Shown piece by piece: positions 1 to 7,024 of a stretch of 8,870 bases of DNA. Within the stretch, counting starts at the first letter, position 1, and the number at the start of each line of letters is the position of its first letter. Source of the stretch: an uncultured Prevotella sp. (GTDB lineage Bacteria > Bacteroidota > Bacteroidia > Bacteroidales > Bacteroidaceae); contig CALIIG010000164.1 in assembly GCA_938018155.1 (NCBI GenBank), positions 1 through 8,870 of the forward strand, read 5' to 3'. The notes below the pieces were generated by a model. It saw only the letters and a list, made by a program, of their open reading frames with translations, was not told the origin of the DNA and searched no databases. The translations under genes were made by a program, and so were the position numbers.

Positions 1-19
1 GATTTCCCGAAACTCTCAT
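1..19 (-). CDS. 5' end of an unidentified leftward gene (partial)
   Basis: On the minus strand an ATG at 19-17 opens a frame MRVSGN that runs off the left edge of the window. It is too short to recognise. The support is contextual: it is the only ATG downstream of a near-ideal Bacteroidota promoter at 43-73, and it would give a leader of about 20 nt, similar to the leader inferred for the porin gene in this window. The gene would be divergent from priA. The real start could also lie further left, outside the window. Confidence 0.35.
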
Positions 20-42
20 TGCAACTTAAAATCAAACGGTTG

Positions 43-73
43 CAAAGGTAAGAAATAAAATTAAAAGATCAAA
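43..73 (-). promoter_or_regulatory. Bacteroidota-type promoter facing left
   Basis: Read on the minus strand, TTTG (73-70) is followed after 19 bp by TACCTTTG (50-43). This matches the -33/-7 consensus TTTG-N19-21-TAnnTTTG used by the primary sigma factor of Bacteroidota at both boxes. Transcription would start near base 39 and run out of the left edge. It is the only promoter in the window with both boxes intact. The same 13-mer around the -7 box (GGTTGCAAAGGTA on the plus strand) recurs at the porin promoter near 4788-4800. Confidence 0.7.
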
Positions 74-246
74 AGATTAAAGAATTAAATTAAAGGGAAA
101 AGAGTAAAAAGGTGAAAAAAGTAAAACGAAAAGCTCACGAGCTTTTTAATAAATACTCTTGATTAAATTAAAGGGAAAAAAGTAAAAAGGTAAAAAACTA
201 AAAGGCTGCACCTAAAGGTAAAGAATTAAAAGATTAAAGAATTAAG
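61..246. repeat. A-rich low-complexity tract with direct repeats
   Basis: This stretch is built from short words such as AAAGATTAAAGAATTAA and AAAGGTAAAAA. Two longer direct repeats stand out. Bases 84-113 and 162-191 agree at 29 of 30 positions (mismatch at 102/180). Bases 71-88 and 228-245 are identical over 18 bp. The plus strand is strongly A/G-biased with very few C. Frequent TAA triplets rule out coding on the plus strand. The tract lies between the leftward promoter and priA. Replication slippage is a likely origin; a role as a bent or UP-like DNA element is only a guess. Confidence 0.6.
129..147. terminator. AT-rich hairpin resembling an intrinsic terminator
   Basis: AAAAGCT (129-135) pairs with AGCTTTT (140-146) around the 4-nt loop CACG, and a further T follows. 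The A-run before and T-run after the stem make it terminator-like in both directions. It lies in a divergent intergenic region where no converging gene is visible, so it may instead block read-through or be chance in an A-rich tract. Confidence 0.35.
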
Positions 247-295
247 GCCTGTAACCGACAGGCTGCAAAGCTGGTTAAAGCGTGAAAGCTGCAGC
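246..295 (+). other. Nested hairpins upstream of priA
   Basis: GCCTGT (247-252) pairs with ACAGGC (258-263) around a 5-nt loop, with a possible extra G-T pair outside. An alternative pairing joins GCTGCA (262-267) with TGCAGC (290-295). Both cannot form fully at once because they share bases 262-263. The segment lies upstream of the predicted priA transcript start, so it would act as DNA, or as RNA only if a second promoter lies further upstream. No known riboswitch was recognised. Confidence 0.3.
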
Positions 296-338
296 AAGTT
301 AGGCTCGCCTTTACGCCGTAATCACCGATTATTTTCTT

Positions 339-346
339 TATCTTTG
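339..346 (+). promoter_or_regulatory. -7 box of the priA promoter
   Basis: TATCTTTG matches TAnnTTTG exactly. No TTTG is seen 19-21 bp upstream, so the -33 box is weak or absent. Transcription should start roughly at 350-353, which places the priA ATG (353) at or almost at the 5' end of the message. Confidence 0.55.
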
Positions 347-352
347 CAGGCA

Positions 353-2635
353 ATGAAGTATGTAGATGTCATTCTTCCTGTGCCTCTTGAGGGGACTTTT
401 ACCTATACCGCCTCCGACGAAATAGCCGTGGCGTGTGCCACGGGCGTGCGCGTTCTGGTGCCCTTTGGCAAGTCGAAGACGTATGCCGGCGTTGTTGTGC
501 GCGTGCATGACAACGGTGCACCTGTTGCCGAAAGCAAGCTGAAAGAAGTGCTTTCGGTGCTCGATGCGTCGCCCGTACTGCTACCTCATCAGTTGCGGCT
601 GTGGCAATGGATAGCCTCTTACTACATGTCGCCCATCGGCGAAGTGCTCAATGCCGCACTGCCAGCAGGCTTAAAGGCCGACACGGCTTACCGCATAAAG
701 ACCGAAACCTATCTGAAACTTGCCCCCTCTTACCGCTCGGGGCAGGCCCTTCACATAGCATTGAATATGCTTTCGCGTTCGCCTAAGCAGCACGAAACAT
801 TTATATGCTATCTGCATTTGGCAGGTTTTGATGAGGCTTCCCCTTCTGCCGATGCCTCCTGGCAGCCCAAAGAGGTAACCCGTGAGGAGCTGATGAACGA
901 TGCACGATGCACTTCTGTCATCATAAAACGCCTTACAGAACAGGGCTTCCTCGAAGTTTACGAAAAAGAAGTAGGGCGGTTGAACCACGCAGGGCAGCCG
1001 CATTCTGAAAACATCCATCCGCTCAGCGAACCGCAGCAACAGGCTTACGACGCCATTTTAAAGCAGTGGAAAACCCGTCCCGTGGTGCTTTTGCACGGGG
1101 TAACATCGAGCGGAAAAACCGAAATTTACATACATCTTATCCAGAAGGCCATCGATGAGGGCCTGCAAGTACTTTATCTTCTGCCCGAAATTGCGCTTAC
1201 CGTACAGATGACGCAGCGGCTGCGCCGTGTGTTTGGCGACCGTCTGGGCATATACCATTCGAAGTACAGCGATGCCGAACGCGTAGAAATATGGCACCGT
1301 CAGCTCTCTGCCCGTCCCTACGATGTGGTGCTGGGGGCGCGCAGTGCCGTCTTTCTGCCGTTCCAAAAGCTGGGTCTTGTCATTGTCGATGAGGAACACG
1401 AGTCGAGCTTTAAGCAGCAAGACCCCGCGCCCCGCTACCATGCACGCAGCGTGGCTATTGTGCTGGCGCAGATGTTTCGCGCCCAAACCGTGTTGGGAAC
1501 AGCTACGCCGTCGATGGAAAGTTACTACAATGCGCAGACCGGAAAATACGGTTTTGCAACGCTCTCTACGCGCTTCAGCGGTATAGAATTGCCCGAAATA
1601 GAAGTGGTTGACATCAAGGATTTGCGACACCGCAAGCTGATGAACGGCCCCTTTTCGCCCCAGTTGCTGAAGGCTATGCGCGAGGCTTTCAGTGAGGGTA
1701 AGCAAGTTATTCTGTTCCAAAACCGCCGCGGCTTCGCACCAATGGTTGAGTGTCGCGTGTGCGGATGGGTGCCGAAGTGCAAGAATTGCGATGTGTCGCT
1801 CACCTATCATAAGCGTCTGAATGTGCTCACATGCCACTATTGCGGCTACACCATGCCCGTGCCCCATGTGTGTCCCAACTGTGAAAACCCCAACCTTTCG
1901 GGCCGCGGATACGGCACTGAGAAAATAGAAGACCTTATTGCAGAGCTTTTCCCCGAAGTTCGTGTGGCGCGAATGGACCTCGATACCACGCGTACGCGCA
2001 ATGCCTATGAGCGTTTGATAGGCGAGTTTGGCGCGGGGCGTACCAACGTGCTCATCGGCACACAGATGGTTACCAAGGGCTTAGACTTTGACAAAGTGGC
2101 GGTAGTGGGCATTCTCGATGCCGATTCGATGCTGAATTATCCCGATTTCCGTGCCTACGAACAGGCGTTTATGATGATGAGTCAGGTAAGCGGCAGGGCA
2201 GGACGACGCGGCAGGCGCGGGCGGGTTATCCTGCAGACGCGAAGCCCCGGGCTGCCTGTTATACAACAGGTAGTGCATAACGATTACGCCTCCTTTTACA
2301 AAGACCTGCTCGCCGAGCGCGAAATGTTCCGCTATCCGCCGTTTTATCATCTGGTGTATATTTACCTGAAGCACAAGCAGGACGGCCTTGTTGAGATGGC
2401 TGCACAGGAGATGGGGGTGCAGCTCAGGCATGTTTTTGCCGACCGTGTGCTCGGTCCCGACAAGCCTTCAGTGGCTCGTGTAAAGGCGATGAGCATACGA
2501 AAGATAGTGATTAAGCTCGAAAACGGCATCGACCAGCATCGTGTCCGCGAACAACTTACGCACATTCGCCGGCAGCTTCTCGACCAAAAAGCCTATCGCG
2601 CATTGCAGGTTTACTTTGACGTTGACCCCGTATAA
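353..2635 (+). CDS. priA: Primosomal protein N', replication restart DNA helicase PriA
   Basis: PriA is a 3'-5' superfamily 2 helicase that recognises stalled or repaired forks and starts reloading of the replicative helicase. The 760-aa product is complete. It opens with the fork-binding domain (about 1-105, MKYVDVILPVPLEGTFTY). The Walker A motif GVTSSGKTE has its lysine at 255, DEEH is at 346-349, and the aromatic-rich loop KQQDPAPRYHARS follows. Eight zinc-binding cysteines lie at 467, 470, 476, 479, 494, 497, 507 and 510, in the 4+2+2 spacing typical of PriA. GTQMVTKGLDFD begins at 569 and the SGRAGR arginine-finger motif at 613. The start is taken at ATG 353. The frame can be extended to TTG 344, but that codon lies inside the promoter's -7 box. 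E. coli PriA is 732 aa, so the length is normal. The gene appears to be monocistronic, and all key residues are present. Confidence 0.97.
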   Translation: MKYVDVILPVPLEGTFTYTASDEIAVACATGVRVLVPFGKSKTYAGVVVRVHDNGAPVAESKLKEVLSVLDASPVLLPHQLRLWQWIASYYMSPIGEVLNAALPAGLKADTAYRIKTETYLKLAPSYRSGQALHIALNMLSRSPKQHETFICYLHLAGFDEASPSADASWQPKEVTREELMNDARCTSVIIKRLTEQGFLEVYEKEVGRLNHAGQPHSENIHPLSEPQQQAYDAILKQWKTRPVVLLHGVTSSGKTEIYIHLIQKAIDEGLQVLYLLPEIALTVQMTQRLRRVFGDRLGIYHSKYSDAERVEIWHRQLSARPYDVVLGARSAVFLPFQKLGLVIVDEEHESSFKQQDPAPRYHARSVAIVLAQMFRAQTVLGTATPSMESYYNAQTGKYGFATLSTRFSGIELPEIEVVDIKDLRHRKLMNGPFSPQLLKAMREAFSEGKQVILFQNRRGFAPMVECRVCGWVPKCKNCDVSLTYHKRLNVLTCHYCGYTMPVPHVCPNCENPNLSGRGYGTEKIEDLIAELFPEVRVARMDLDTTRTRNAYERLIGEFGAGRTNVLIGTQMVTKGLDFDKVAVVGILDADSMLNYPDFRAYEQAFMMMSQVSGRAGRRGRRGRVILQTRSPGLPVIQQVVHNDYASFYKDLLAEREMFRYPPFYHLVYIYLKHKQDGLVEMAAQEMGVQLRHVFADRVLGPDKPSVARVKAMSIRKIVIKLENGIDQHRVREQLTHIRRQLLDQKAYRALQVYFDVDPV

Positions 2636-2704
2636 GGTTAGCCATTACAGCCTTTTTTATCTTAAATTATTGGGTTGTCCTCCCATCTTTATTTCAGTTT
2701 CGCC

Positions 2705-2795
2705 ATTGTTCGACGGCCGTCAACAGCGCGTACGGCGGCCGTCACACCCATTGTTTGGCGGCCGTCAACAACGTTGCTGACGGCCGTCGAACAAT
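2705..2795. repeat. Cluster of four GC-rich palindromic units
   Basis: The octamer CGGCCGTC occurs four times, at 2714, 2736, 2759 and 2781, spaced 22, 23 and 22 bp. Units 1 and 4 contain the perfect palindrome GACGGCCGTC; units 2 and 3 share GGCGGCCGTCA. The outer arms 2705-2725 and 2775-2795 are inverted copies with 20 of 21 bases pairing, so the whole block can form one large hairpin or cruciform. Units 1 and 3 are close to the palindrome TTGTTGACGGCCGTCAACAA, so each can also fold alone. The block starts 69 bp after the priA stop. It has no T-run after it, so it is not a classic intrinsic terminator. A REP-like dispersed repeat, a non-autonomous element or a protein-binding array are all possible. 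Confidence 0.75.
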
Positions 2796-3052
2796 CACAA
2801 AAATACTGTAATGGTTCATAAATGGCATCATGATGACACAGTTTTTACGCTTATTTGTTTGTAGAAAACCTATGTTAGCATGATGACGTATGGTTGTACG
2901 TGTTCAATTTTATGTGGCAGAATATAGATGAATACACAGTTGAACGCATACCCGAATAGTTAATATAGTGGATGATAAATAGCTGAGGCGAAGATTATAG
3001 TAGCAGCAATATAATTCAATAACTTGCCGGTAACTGCTATCTTATGAAGCAA
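2796..3052. other. Intergenic stretch without a recognised gene
   Basis: Both strands are broken by stops, and the longest ATG-started plus-strand frames I followed (for example 2812-2865) are below 20 codons. CATGATGAC occurs twice (2829-2837 and 2879-2887). An imperfect inverted repeat pairs 2896-2907 with 2940-2951 (10 of 12). No promoter with both boxes, tRNA or known RNA was recognised. Confidence 0.5.
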
Positions 3053-3102
3053 ATTATAAAAAATAGCGAGCCTGTATCGTATGGATAACAAGCACGCTAT
3101 TT
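3053..3102 (-). terminator. Probable intrinsic terminator of the porin gene
   Basis: In minus-strand RNA, AAATAGCG (3102-3095) pairs with CGCTATTT (3068-3061). After one A-A mismatch a GC pair step extends the stem (3093-3092 with 3071-3070). The 3' arm runs into a U-rich tail (TTTTTTATAA). The hairpin begins about 48 bp beyond the porin stop codon. The loop is long (about 20 nt) and can form a small inner stem, so it is weaker than a textbook terminator, but position and tail fit. Confidence 0.5.
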
Positions 3103-3149
3103 GGTAATATCAATGTTAATCGCTATTGAGCACGATTTAAGAACATGGT

Positions 3150-4766
3150 TTACAGGTCTATATCGAGGCTTGCTCCAAACACATTGTTGTTACGTGTAAA
3201 GTTGGCCGTGTAGGCAAGGCCGGTGTTAGGAGAGGTAACCGACGTTTTTTTTGTTCCGTAGAATGTGTGGAAATAAGCCAGGTTAAGTTTCATCTTCCCG
3301 CTCAATTTAATCTGTACGCCGCCACCAATTGAGTTGGAATTGGCAACAAACGACTTGTCGTCCATGTACGATGTGGTAAGTCCGTAGTTGGTTCTCTGGT
3401 AGCCGGCACTTACGGTTACGGCCTTTGTTGCTTCGTATTCAGCACCGAAGCTGTATTCGAATGAGCCGCGTGTCAGCTTCTTTTCCTTATGATTGTAGGC
3501 TGTTGCCTGCTTATCGAAGTAATAATGGAAGCCTGCTGTAAGTTGCAATCCGTCGGCAGGCTTGTAACCTGCGCCAAGCGCGAGGATGCCAGGCAGGTCA
3601 GCAGGGATGCTCTTGCCATCGGCAAATTCGCCCGTTGCTCCCTGAATGCCTTCGTCAAACTTCTGTTTCAGCATGGCCATTGTGCCCTGAACGCGAGGAT
3701 TTGCCATCACGTTTTCGGCCTTTGTAGCGGCTGTAGTCTGTGCCATAGCCTCGGGCATGCCCTGCTGCATAAGCTGTTTCTTAAGAACTGCCTGCATGCG
3801 CCCCTTCAGGTTATTGACAAGATTACCGCTTAATTGTCCGTTTTGTTCAATTACACCAATACTTGGAAAGCTGTTGACAGCAGAGTTTTTCATGCGTAAG
3901 TGCGTTTTAAACTCATACTTTGCAGAGAAGTTCCACCGGCCCGTTTTGTAGTCGATGCCGATAATTGGCGTAAAGCCGATGCCGCTTTGGTCGCAGTTAA
4001 GCTCAATGTCGGCAGAACCAGTCTTCGACGGGTCAAGCACAGTGTAGAGAGGAGTATTGCCTACTTGTATGTTGCGCACGTAACCATAGTAGTTGGCTTG
4101 TGCGTAAACGCCCCGCACTCCGGCAAATACACTGAGTTGGGGATTGATTTTATAGGCAGCACCTAACGACAGTCCGTAGTAATACTGACGGCCGCGCATG
4201 TAACTTGTGGCGCGGTAGTTGCCCAGTGTTCCAAAGCCCACATCGCTTGAGAACAGGCGTACACCGTTGCCGATGGCACCGTCAATGGTCTGTGCCAGGC
4301 CCGAAGCGGCAAGGGCAGTTTCGGATACAATGCGCTCAAAACTGCCAAGACCGTCATCAAAAGTGCACTTTCCGCCACCGCCTCCAATGCCAAATCCAGC
4401 CTGGAAAGAGAGCTTATCCCAGTTGTATGCAAACTGGAACGTAGGGAAAACAGGTGCTAAAGCCTTTCCCATAAACTTGCGTTGGGTAGACGGATTTTCA
4501 ATATTGTTCCGGTAAAGAGGGTATTCATTGTTGATGGTTCTGCTTTGCCAGATGAACTGCCAGTTCAGAGAGAGGTGAGCACCATTGGGTAAAAAGGCCA
4601 CTCCGGCAGGGTTAAAGTAAACGCCGTCAATGCCAATTGCCCCATCACGAGAGGGGTTTCTGACAAAGGCTACGCTCATGTTTGAATTGGTGTTAATGCC
4701 ACCGGCAAATGCTGTTGACGCTGTTGCCAAAAAGAATGCGGCAAAAGCTACTCTTAATTTAATCAT
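3150..4766 (-). CDS. OmpP1/FadL-family outer membrane beta-barrel protein
   Basis: This family forms 14-stranded barrels that move hydrophobic compounds such as fatty acids across the outer membrane; the substrate here is unknown. The 538-aa product starts with a clear signal peptide, cleaved most likely after AFA at residue 21. The mature N-terminus (GGINTNSNMSVAFVRNPSRD) and the NPAG motif at 52-55 (VYFNPAGVAFLPNG) are typical of FadL-type proteins. Alternating aromatic/hydrophobic strands fill most of the rest, ending in a final strand GASLDIDL. Residues about 309-380 break this pattern: they are rich in Met, Gln, Ala and Lys and look helical. The gene lies 92 bp downstream of the 7TM-HD gene on the same strand but has its own -7 box, so it can be transcribed alone. 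Family assignment is firm; transport function is inferred. Confidence 0.85.
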   Translation of the reverse strand: MIKLRVAFAAFFLATASTAFAGGINTNSNMSVAFVRNPSRDGAIGIDGVYFNPAGVAFLPNGAHLSLNWQFIWQSRTINNEYPLYRNNIENPSTQRKFMGKALAPVFPTFQFAYNWDKLSFQAGFGIGGGGGKCTFDDGLGSFERIVSETALAASGLAQTIDGAIGNGVRLFSSDVGFGTLGNYRATSYMRGRQYYYGLSLGAAYKINPQLSVFAGVRGVYAQANYYGYVRNIQVGNTPLYTVLDPSKTGSADIELNCDQSGIGFTPIIGIDYKTGRWNFSAKYEFKTHLRMKNSAVNSFPSIGVIEQNGQLSGNLVNNLKGRMQAVLKKQLMQQGMPEAMAQTTAATKAENVMANPRVQGTMAMLKQKFDEGIQGATGEFADGKSIPADLPGILALGAGYKPADGLQLTAGFHYYFDKQATAYNHKEKKLTRGSFEYSFGAEYEATKAVTVSAGYQRTNYGLTTSYMDDKSFVANSNSIGGGVQIKLSGKMKLNLAYFHTFYGTKKTSVTSPNTGLAYTANFTRNNNVFGASLDIDL

Positions 4767-4792
4767 ATTAAATAGTTCTAAAAGATTGGTTG

Positions 4793-4800
4793 CAAAGGTA
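4793..4800 (-). promoter_or_regulatory. -7 box of the porin gene
   Basis: On the minus strand TACCTTTG matches TAnnTTTG exactly and is followed by CAACC. No TTTG lies 19-21 bp upstream. The expected start of transcription near 4789 would give a leader of about 20-25 nt before ATG 4766, which has no Shine-Dalgarno sequence, as is usual in this phylum. Confidence 0.6.
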
Positions 4801-4858
4801 GATAAATTGTTCGAAATCTCCCTTTGTGCCGAAATGCTTTTAGAAAACGTTAACAGAA

Positions 4859-6928
4859 TTAAGATTTTGCTGTCGGGTATTGTATGCGGGTATGATAAAT
4901 TGCTTTCAAACGTTCAGTTAAAACCTGTTTGGCTACTGCAATATCGTAGAAAGTAATACGACATTCAGTAAAGAAGCCATTGGCTACTTGCTGGTTGATT
5001 AACGTATTAACGAGGTTGCTGATACTTTCTTCTGTATAGTCGGAAAGCGAGTGAGAGGCCGCCTCGCACGTATCAGCCATCATCAAAATAGCCTGTTCAC
5101 GCGTCGACGGATTAGGGCCAGGGTAGGTAAACGGTTCTTTATCGATGACCTCATCAGGATGTTCGTTCTGATATTTAATGTAGAAATACTTAACCAGTCC
5201 GCGCCCATGATGGGTAAGAATAAAGTCGCGAATAACAACGGGGAGGTCGTTTTCTTCGGCCAGTTTCACTCCATTTGTAACGTGAGAAATAATAATTTGT
5301 GCGCTCTCTTTGCAAGTAAGGCTGTCGTGTGGGTTAATACCGCCCTGCTGATTCTCGGTAAAAAAGGCCGGTGCTAAAATCTTACCGATGTCATGATACA
5401 GCGCACCCGTACGCACAAGTGTGCTTTTTGCTCCAATCTTATTGGCTATTTCAGAAGCCAGATTGCCCACGGTGATAGAATGTTGAAAGGTTCCCGGAGC
5501 TTCTTCGCTGAGCTTACGCAGAATGCCTTTGTTTGTATCGGAAAGCTCAATAAGGGTTATAACCGAAATAAAAGAGAAGGTTTTTTCGACAATAAACATC
5601 AGCGGATAGGCCAGTAACAACAATACACCGTTAATGAGGAAATGGTAGTACATGCTGCTTTCAAACTCAAAGTCTTCGGTACTCTCCATCAATTTAAGTG
5701 TAAGATAGGTGATACAGGTGGTGATGAATACCAGTAAGGCTGTGCGAAACACCTGTGCACGCGACGACATTTCGCGTAGCGAGAATATGGCAACAAGGCC
5801 GGCAACGGTTTGGATAATGATGAAATCGAACTGGTATCTAAGCGCGCACGCACAGATAAGCACCATGATAACATGGGCTATAAAGGCTGTACGCGAATCC
5901 ATAAATACGCGTATGAAAATAGGAACAAGCGCAAAAGGCAGGATGTATACGCTGAAGTTGAAGTAGGTGTGCTCCATCATCAGCGATACCAATATGGGGA
6001 AAATGGTTATCAACACGTAAAGCATGGATATGTTTCGCAGCTTTTCGAGATAGTCGCGACGGAACAATCCCAAATACATGGTAAAGAGAAGCACCAGGAT
6101 GAACACGTATGTCGTATTACCAATAAGATTATAGGTAAGCTGTGTTTTGGAAGCACTGCGGCGCTGCATCTCCTTTTCCATTGAGTTTAATACGCGAAAA
6201 CTGTAATCGGTAACAAGCTCGCCCTGACCGATAATGCGCTGTCCGGCCATGACAATACCGCTTGCAGGCGATATGCCGCTGAGCAAATCGTTGCGTGAAC
6301 TTTCTGTACGCGCCTTGTCATAAATAAGGTTTGGGACGATGTAATTGTTGAGATTCAGACGCTGTAACAGGTTTCTTTCTTGAGCTAAATGCTCATTACC
6401 GAGCAGTTGCTCATAGGCCGACATGGTAGAATAAATAAAATTGATGTGCGCACTCTCTGCATCTTTGCCTAAAACAATGCGTATTTGCCGGGTGGTATCG
6501 GCGTGAATCTTGTTATAAGCAGGCGTTTCCATAATGCCCGACTGATAGAAACGATGCAGCCGGTCAATGATAATTTCCTTATATCCTGCTGGTATTTTTA
6601 AATTGCTGTTGGATAAATCGTGTCGCAGTCTGGCAATTTGTTCAGGCTCAACGTTGCTGTTATAATCATAATAGGGCTGAAATTGCCTGAGCAAAGAGTC
6701 GCGTTCCCTGGCAAGTGCTTCTTCTGTTTTGTATACAGGAAAGTCATATTTCGCTATGATTGTTCCGTAATGCCAGGGTTCTCCCACCTCATAATCGAAC
6801 TTTCTTTCCTCATTACGTGGCAGAAACCAGACGACAAGAAGGGTAGTAAGTAGAACAAAAGCGATTTGAATAGAAAGGTTGCGCCAGAAAAAATCGTCTT
6901 TGTTATTGAAAATGCTCGTAAGGTTCAT
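4859..6928 (-). CDS. pgpH: 7TM-HD membrane phosphodiesterase, PgpH type (probable c-di-AMP hydrolase)
   Basis: Proteins of this architecture (7TMR-HDED, 7TM and HD domains) include Listeria PgpH, which hydrolyses cyclic di-AMP at the inner membrane. The 689-aa product has one N-terminal membrane segment (about 20-38), a large extracytoplasmic domain (about 40-270), a cluster of hydrophobic helices (about 272-460) and a cytoplasmic HD domain. The HD metal ligands are all visible: H483 (FQHS), H512-D513 (YHDIGK), H549 (ISHVTNG), H573-H574 (THHGRG) and D619 (MMADTCEA). The site therefore looks active. The start MNLTSIFNN is the first Met after the likely promoter. Gene order puts it upstream of the porin gene on the same strand and divergent from gltX. 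Family membership is clear; the c-di-AMP substrate is by analogy, since no cyclase gene is in the window. Confidence 0.88.
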   Translation of the reverse strand: MNLTSIFNNKDDFFWRNLSIQIAFVLLTTLLVVWFLPRNEERKFDYEVGEPWHYGTIIAKYDFPVYKTEEALARERDSLLRQFQPYYDYNSNVEPEQIARLRHDLSNSNLKIPAGYKEIIIDRLHRFYQSGIMETPAYNKIHADTTRQIRIVLGKDAESAHINFIYSTMSAYEQLLGNEHLAQERNLLQRLNLNNYIVPNLIYDKARTESSRNDLLSGISPASGIVMAGQRIIGQGELVTDYSFRVLNSMEKEMQRRSASKTQLTYNLIGNTTYVFILVLLFTMYLGLFRRDYLEKLRNISMLYVLITIFPILVSLMMEHTYFNFSVYILPFALVPIFIRVFMDSRTAFIAHVIMVLICACALRYQFDFIIIQTVAGLVAIFSLREMSSRAQVFRTALLVFITTCITYLTLKLMESTEDFEFESSMYYHFLINGVLLLLAYPLMFIVEKTFSFISVITLIELSDTNKGILRKLSEEAPGTFQHSITVGNLASEIANKIGAKSTLVRTGALYHDIGKILAPAFFTENQQGGINPHDSLTCKESAQIIISHVTNGVKLAEENDLPVVIRDFILTHHGRGLVKYFYIKYQNEHPDEVIDKEPFTYPGPNPSTREQAILMMADTCEAASHSLSDYTEESISNLVNTLINQQVANGFFTECRITFYDIAVAKQVLTERLKAIYHTRIQYPTAKS

Positions 6929-6955
6929 GAAGATTTATCTTTGGTATTTACAGTG

Positions 6956-6987
6956 CGAAAATACTAAAAATATAGCTAAAGTAGAAA
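6956..6987 (-). promoter_or_regulatory. Possible promoter of the 7TM-HD gene
   Basis: On the minus strand TTTC (6987-6984) is followed after 20 bp by TATTTTCG (6963-6956). Each box differs from TTTG / TAnnTTTG at one position. Transcription would begin near 6952, about 24 nt before ATG 6928. The degenerate boxes suggest modest strength. Confidence 0.4.
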
Positions 6988-6996
6988 GAAATATAT

Positions 6997-7004
6997 TAAA
7001 TTTG
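6997..7004 (+). promoter_or_regulatory. -7 box of gltX
   Basis: TAAATTTG matches TAnnTTTG exactly and is followed by CAAAAAAATT. No TTTG is found 19-21 bp upstream. Transcription from about 7008 gives a leader of roughly 17 nt to ATG 7025. The box is only 33 bp from the facing-away box at 6956-6963, so the two divergent promoters share one short control region. Confidence 0.55.
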
Positions 7005-7024
7005 CAAAAAAATTATAATCAGGT

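Noticed and set aside
344..352. TTG start for priA three codons upstream
   Set aside because: The TTG is the end of the TAnnTTTG promoter box, and PriA homologs normally begin close to the MKYVDV segment.
1058..1867. 269-codon frame on the minus strand inside priA
   Set aside because: It is fully antisense to the helicase core of priA, whose motifs are intact. The translation is Cys/His/Arg-rich and has no recognisable domain.
2633..2660. Possible priA terminator at the T-run just after the stop codon
   Set aside because: Only a 4-bp AAGG/CCTT stem can be drawn before the T-run, which is too weak to call.
2541..2780. 79-codon plus-strand frame overlapping the priA end and the palindromic array
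   Set aside because: It overlaps priA in another frame, and its tail is just the translation of the CGGCCGTC repeats (repeated GRQQR). There is no promoter or family resemblance.
2705..2795. Regular 22-bp spacing considered as a small CRISPR array
   Set aside because: The repeated core is only 8-11 bp, the units are mixed in orientation and palindromic, the spacers would be about 14 bp, and no cas gene is near.
4630..4956. 108-codon plus-strand frame spanning the gap between the porin and 7TM-HD genes
   Set aside because: It overlaps the signal-peptide end of the porin gene and the 3' end of the 7TM-HD gene antisense, and covers the porin promoter.
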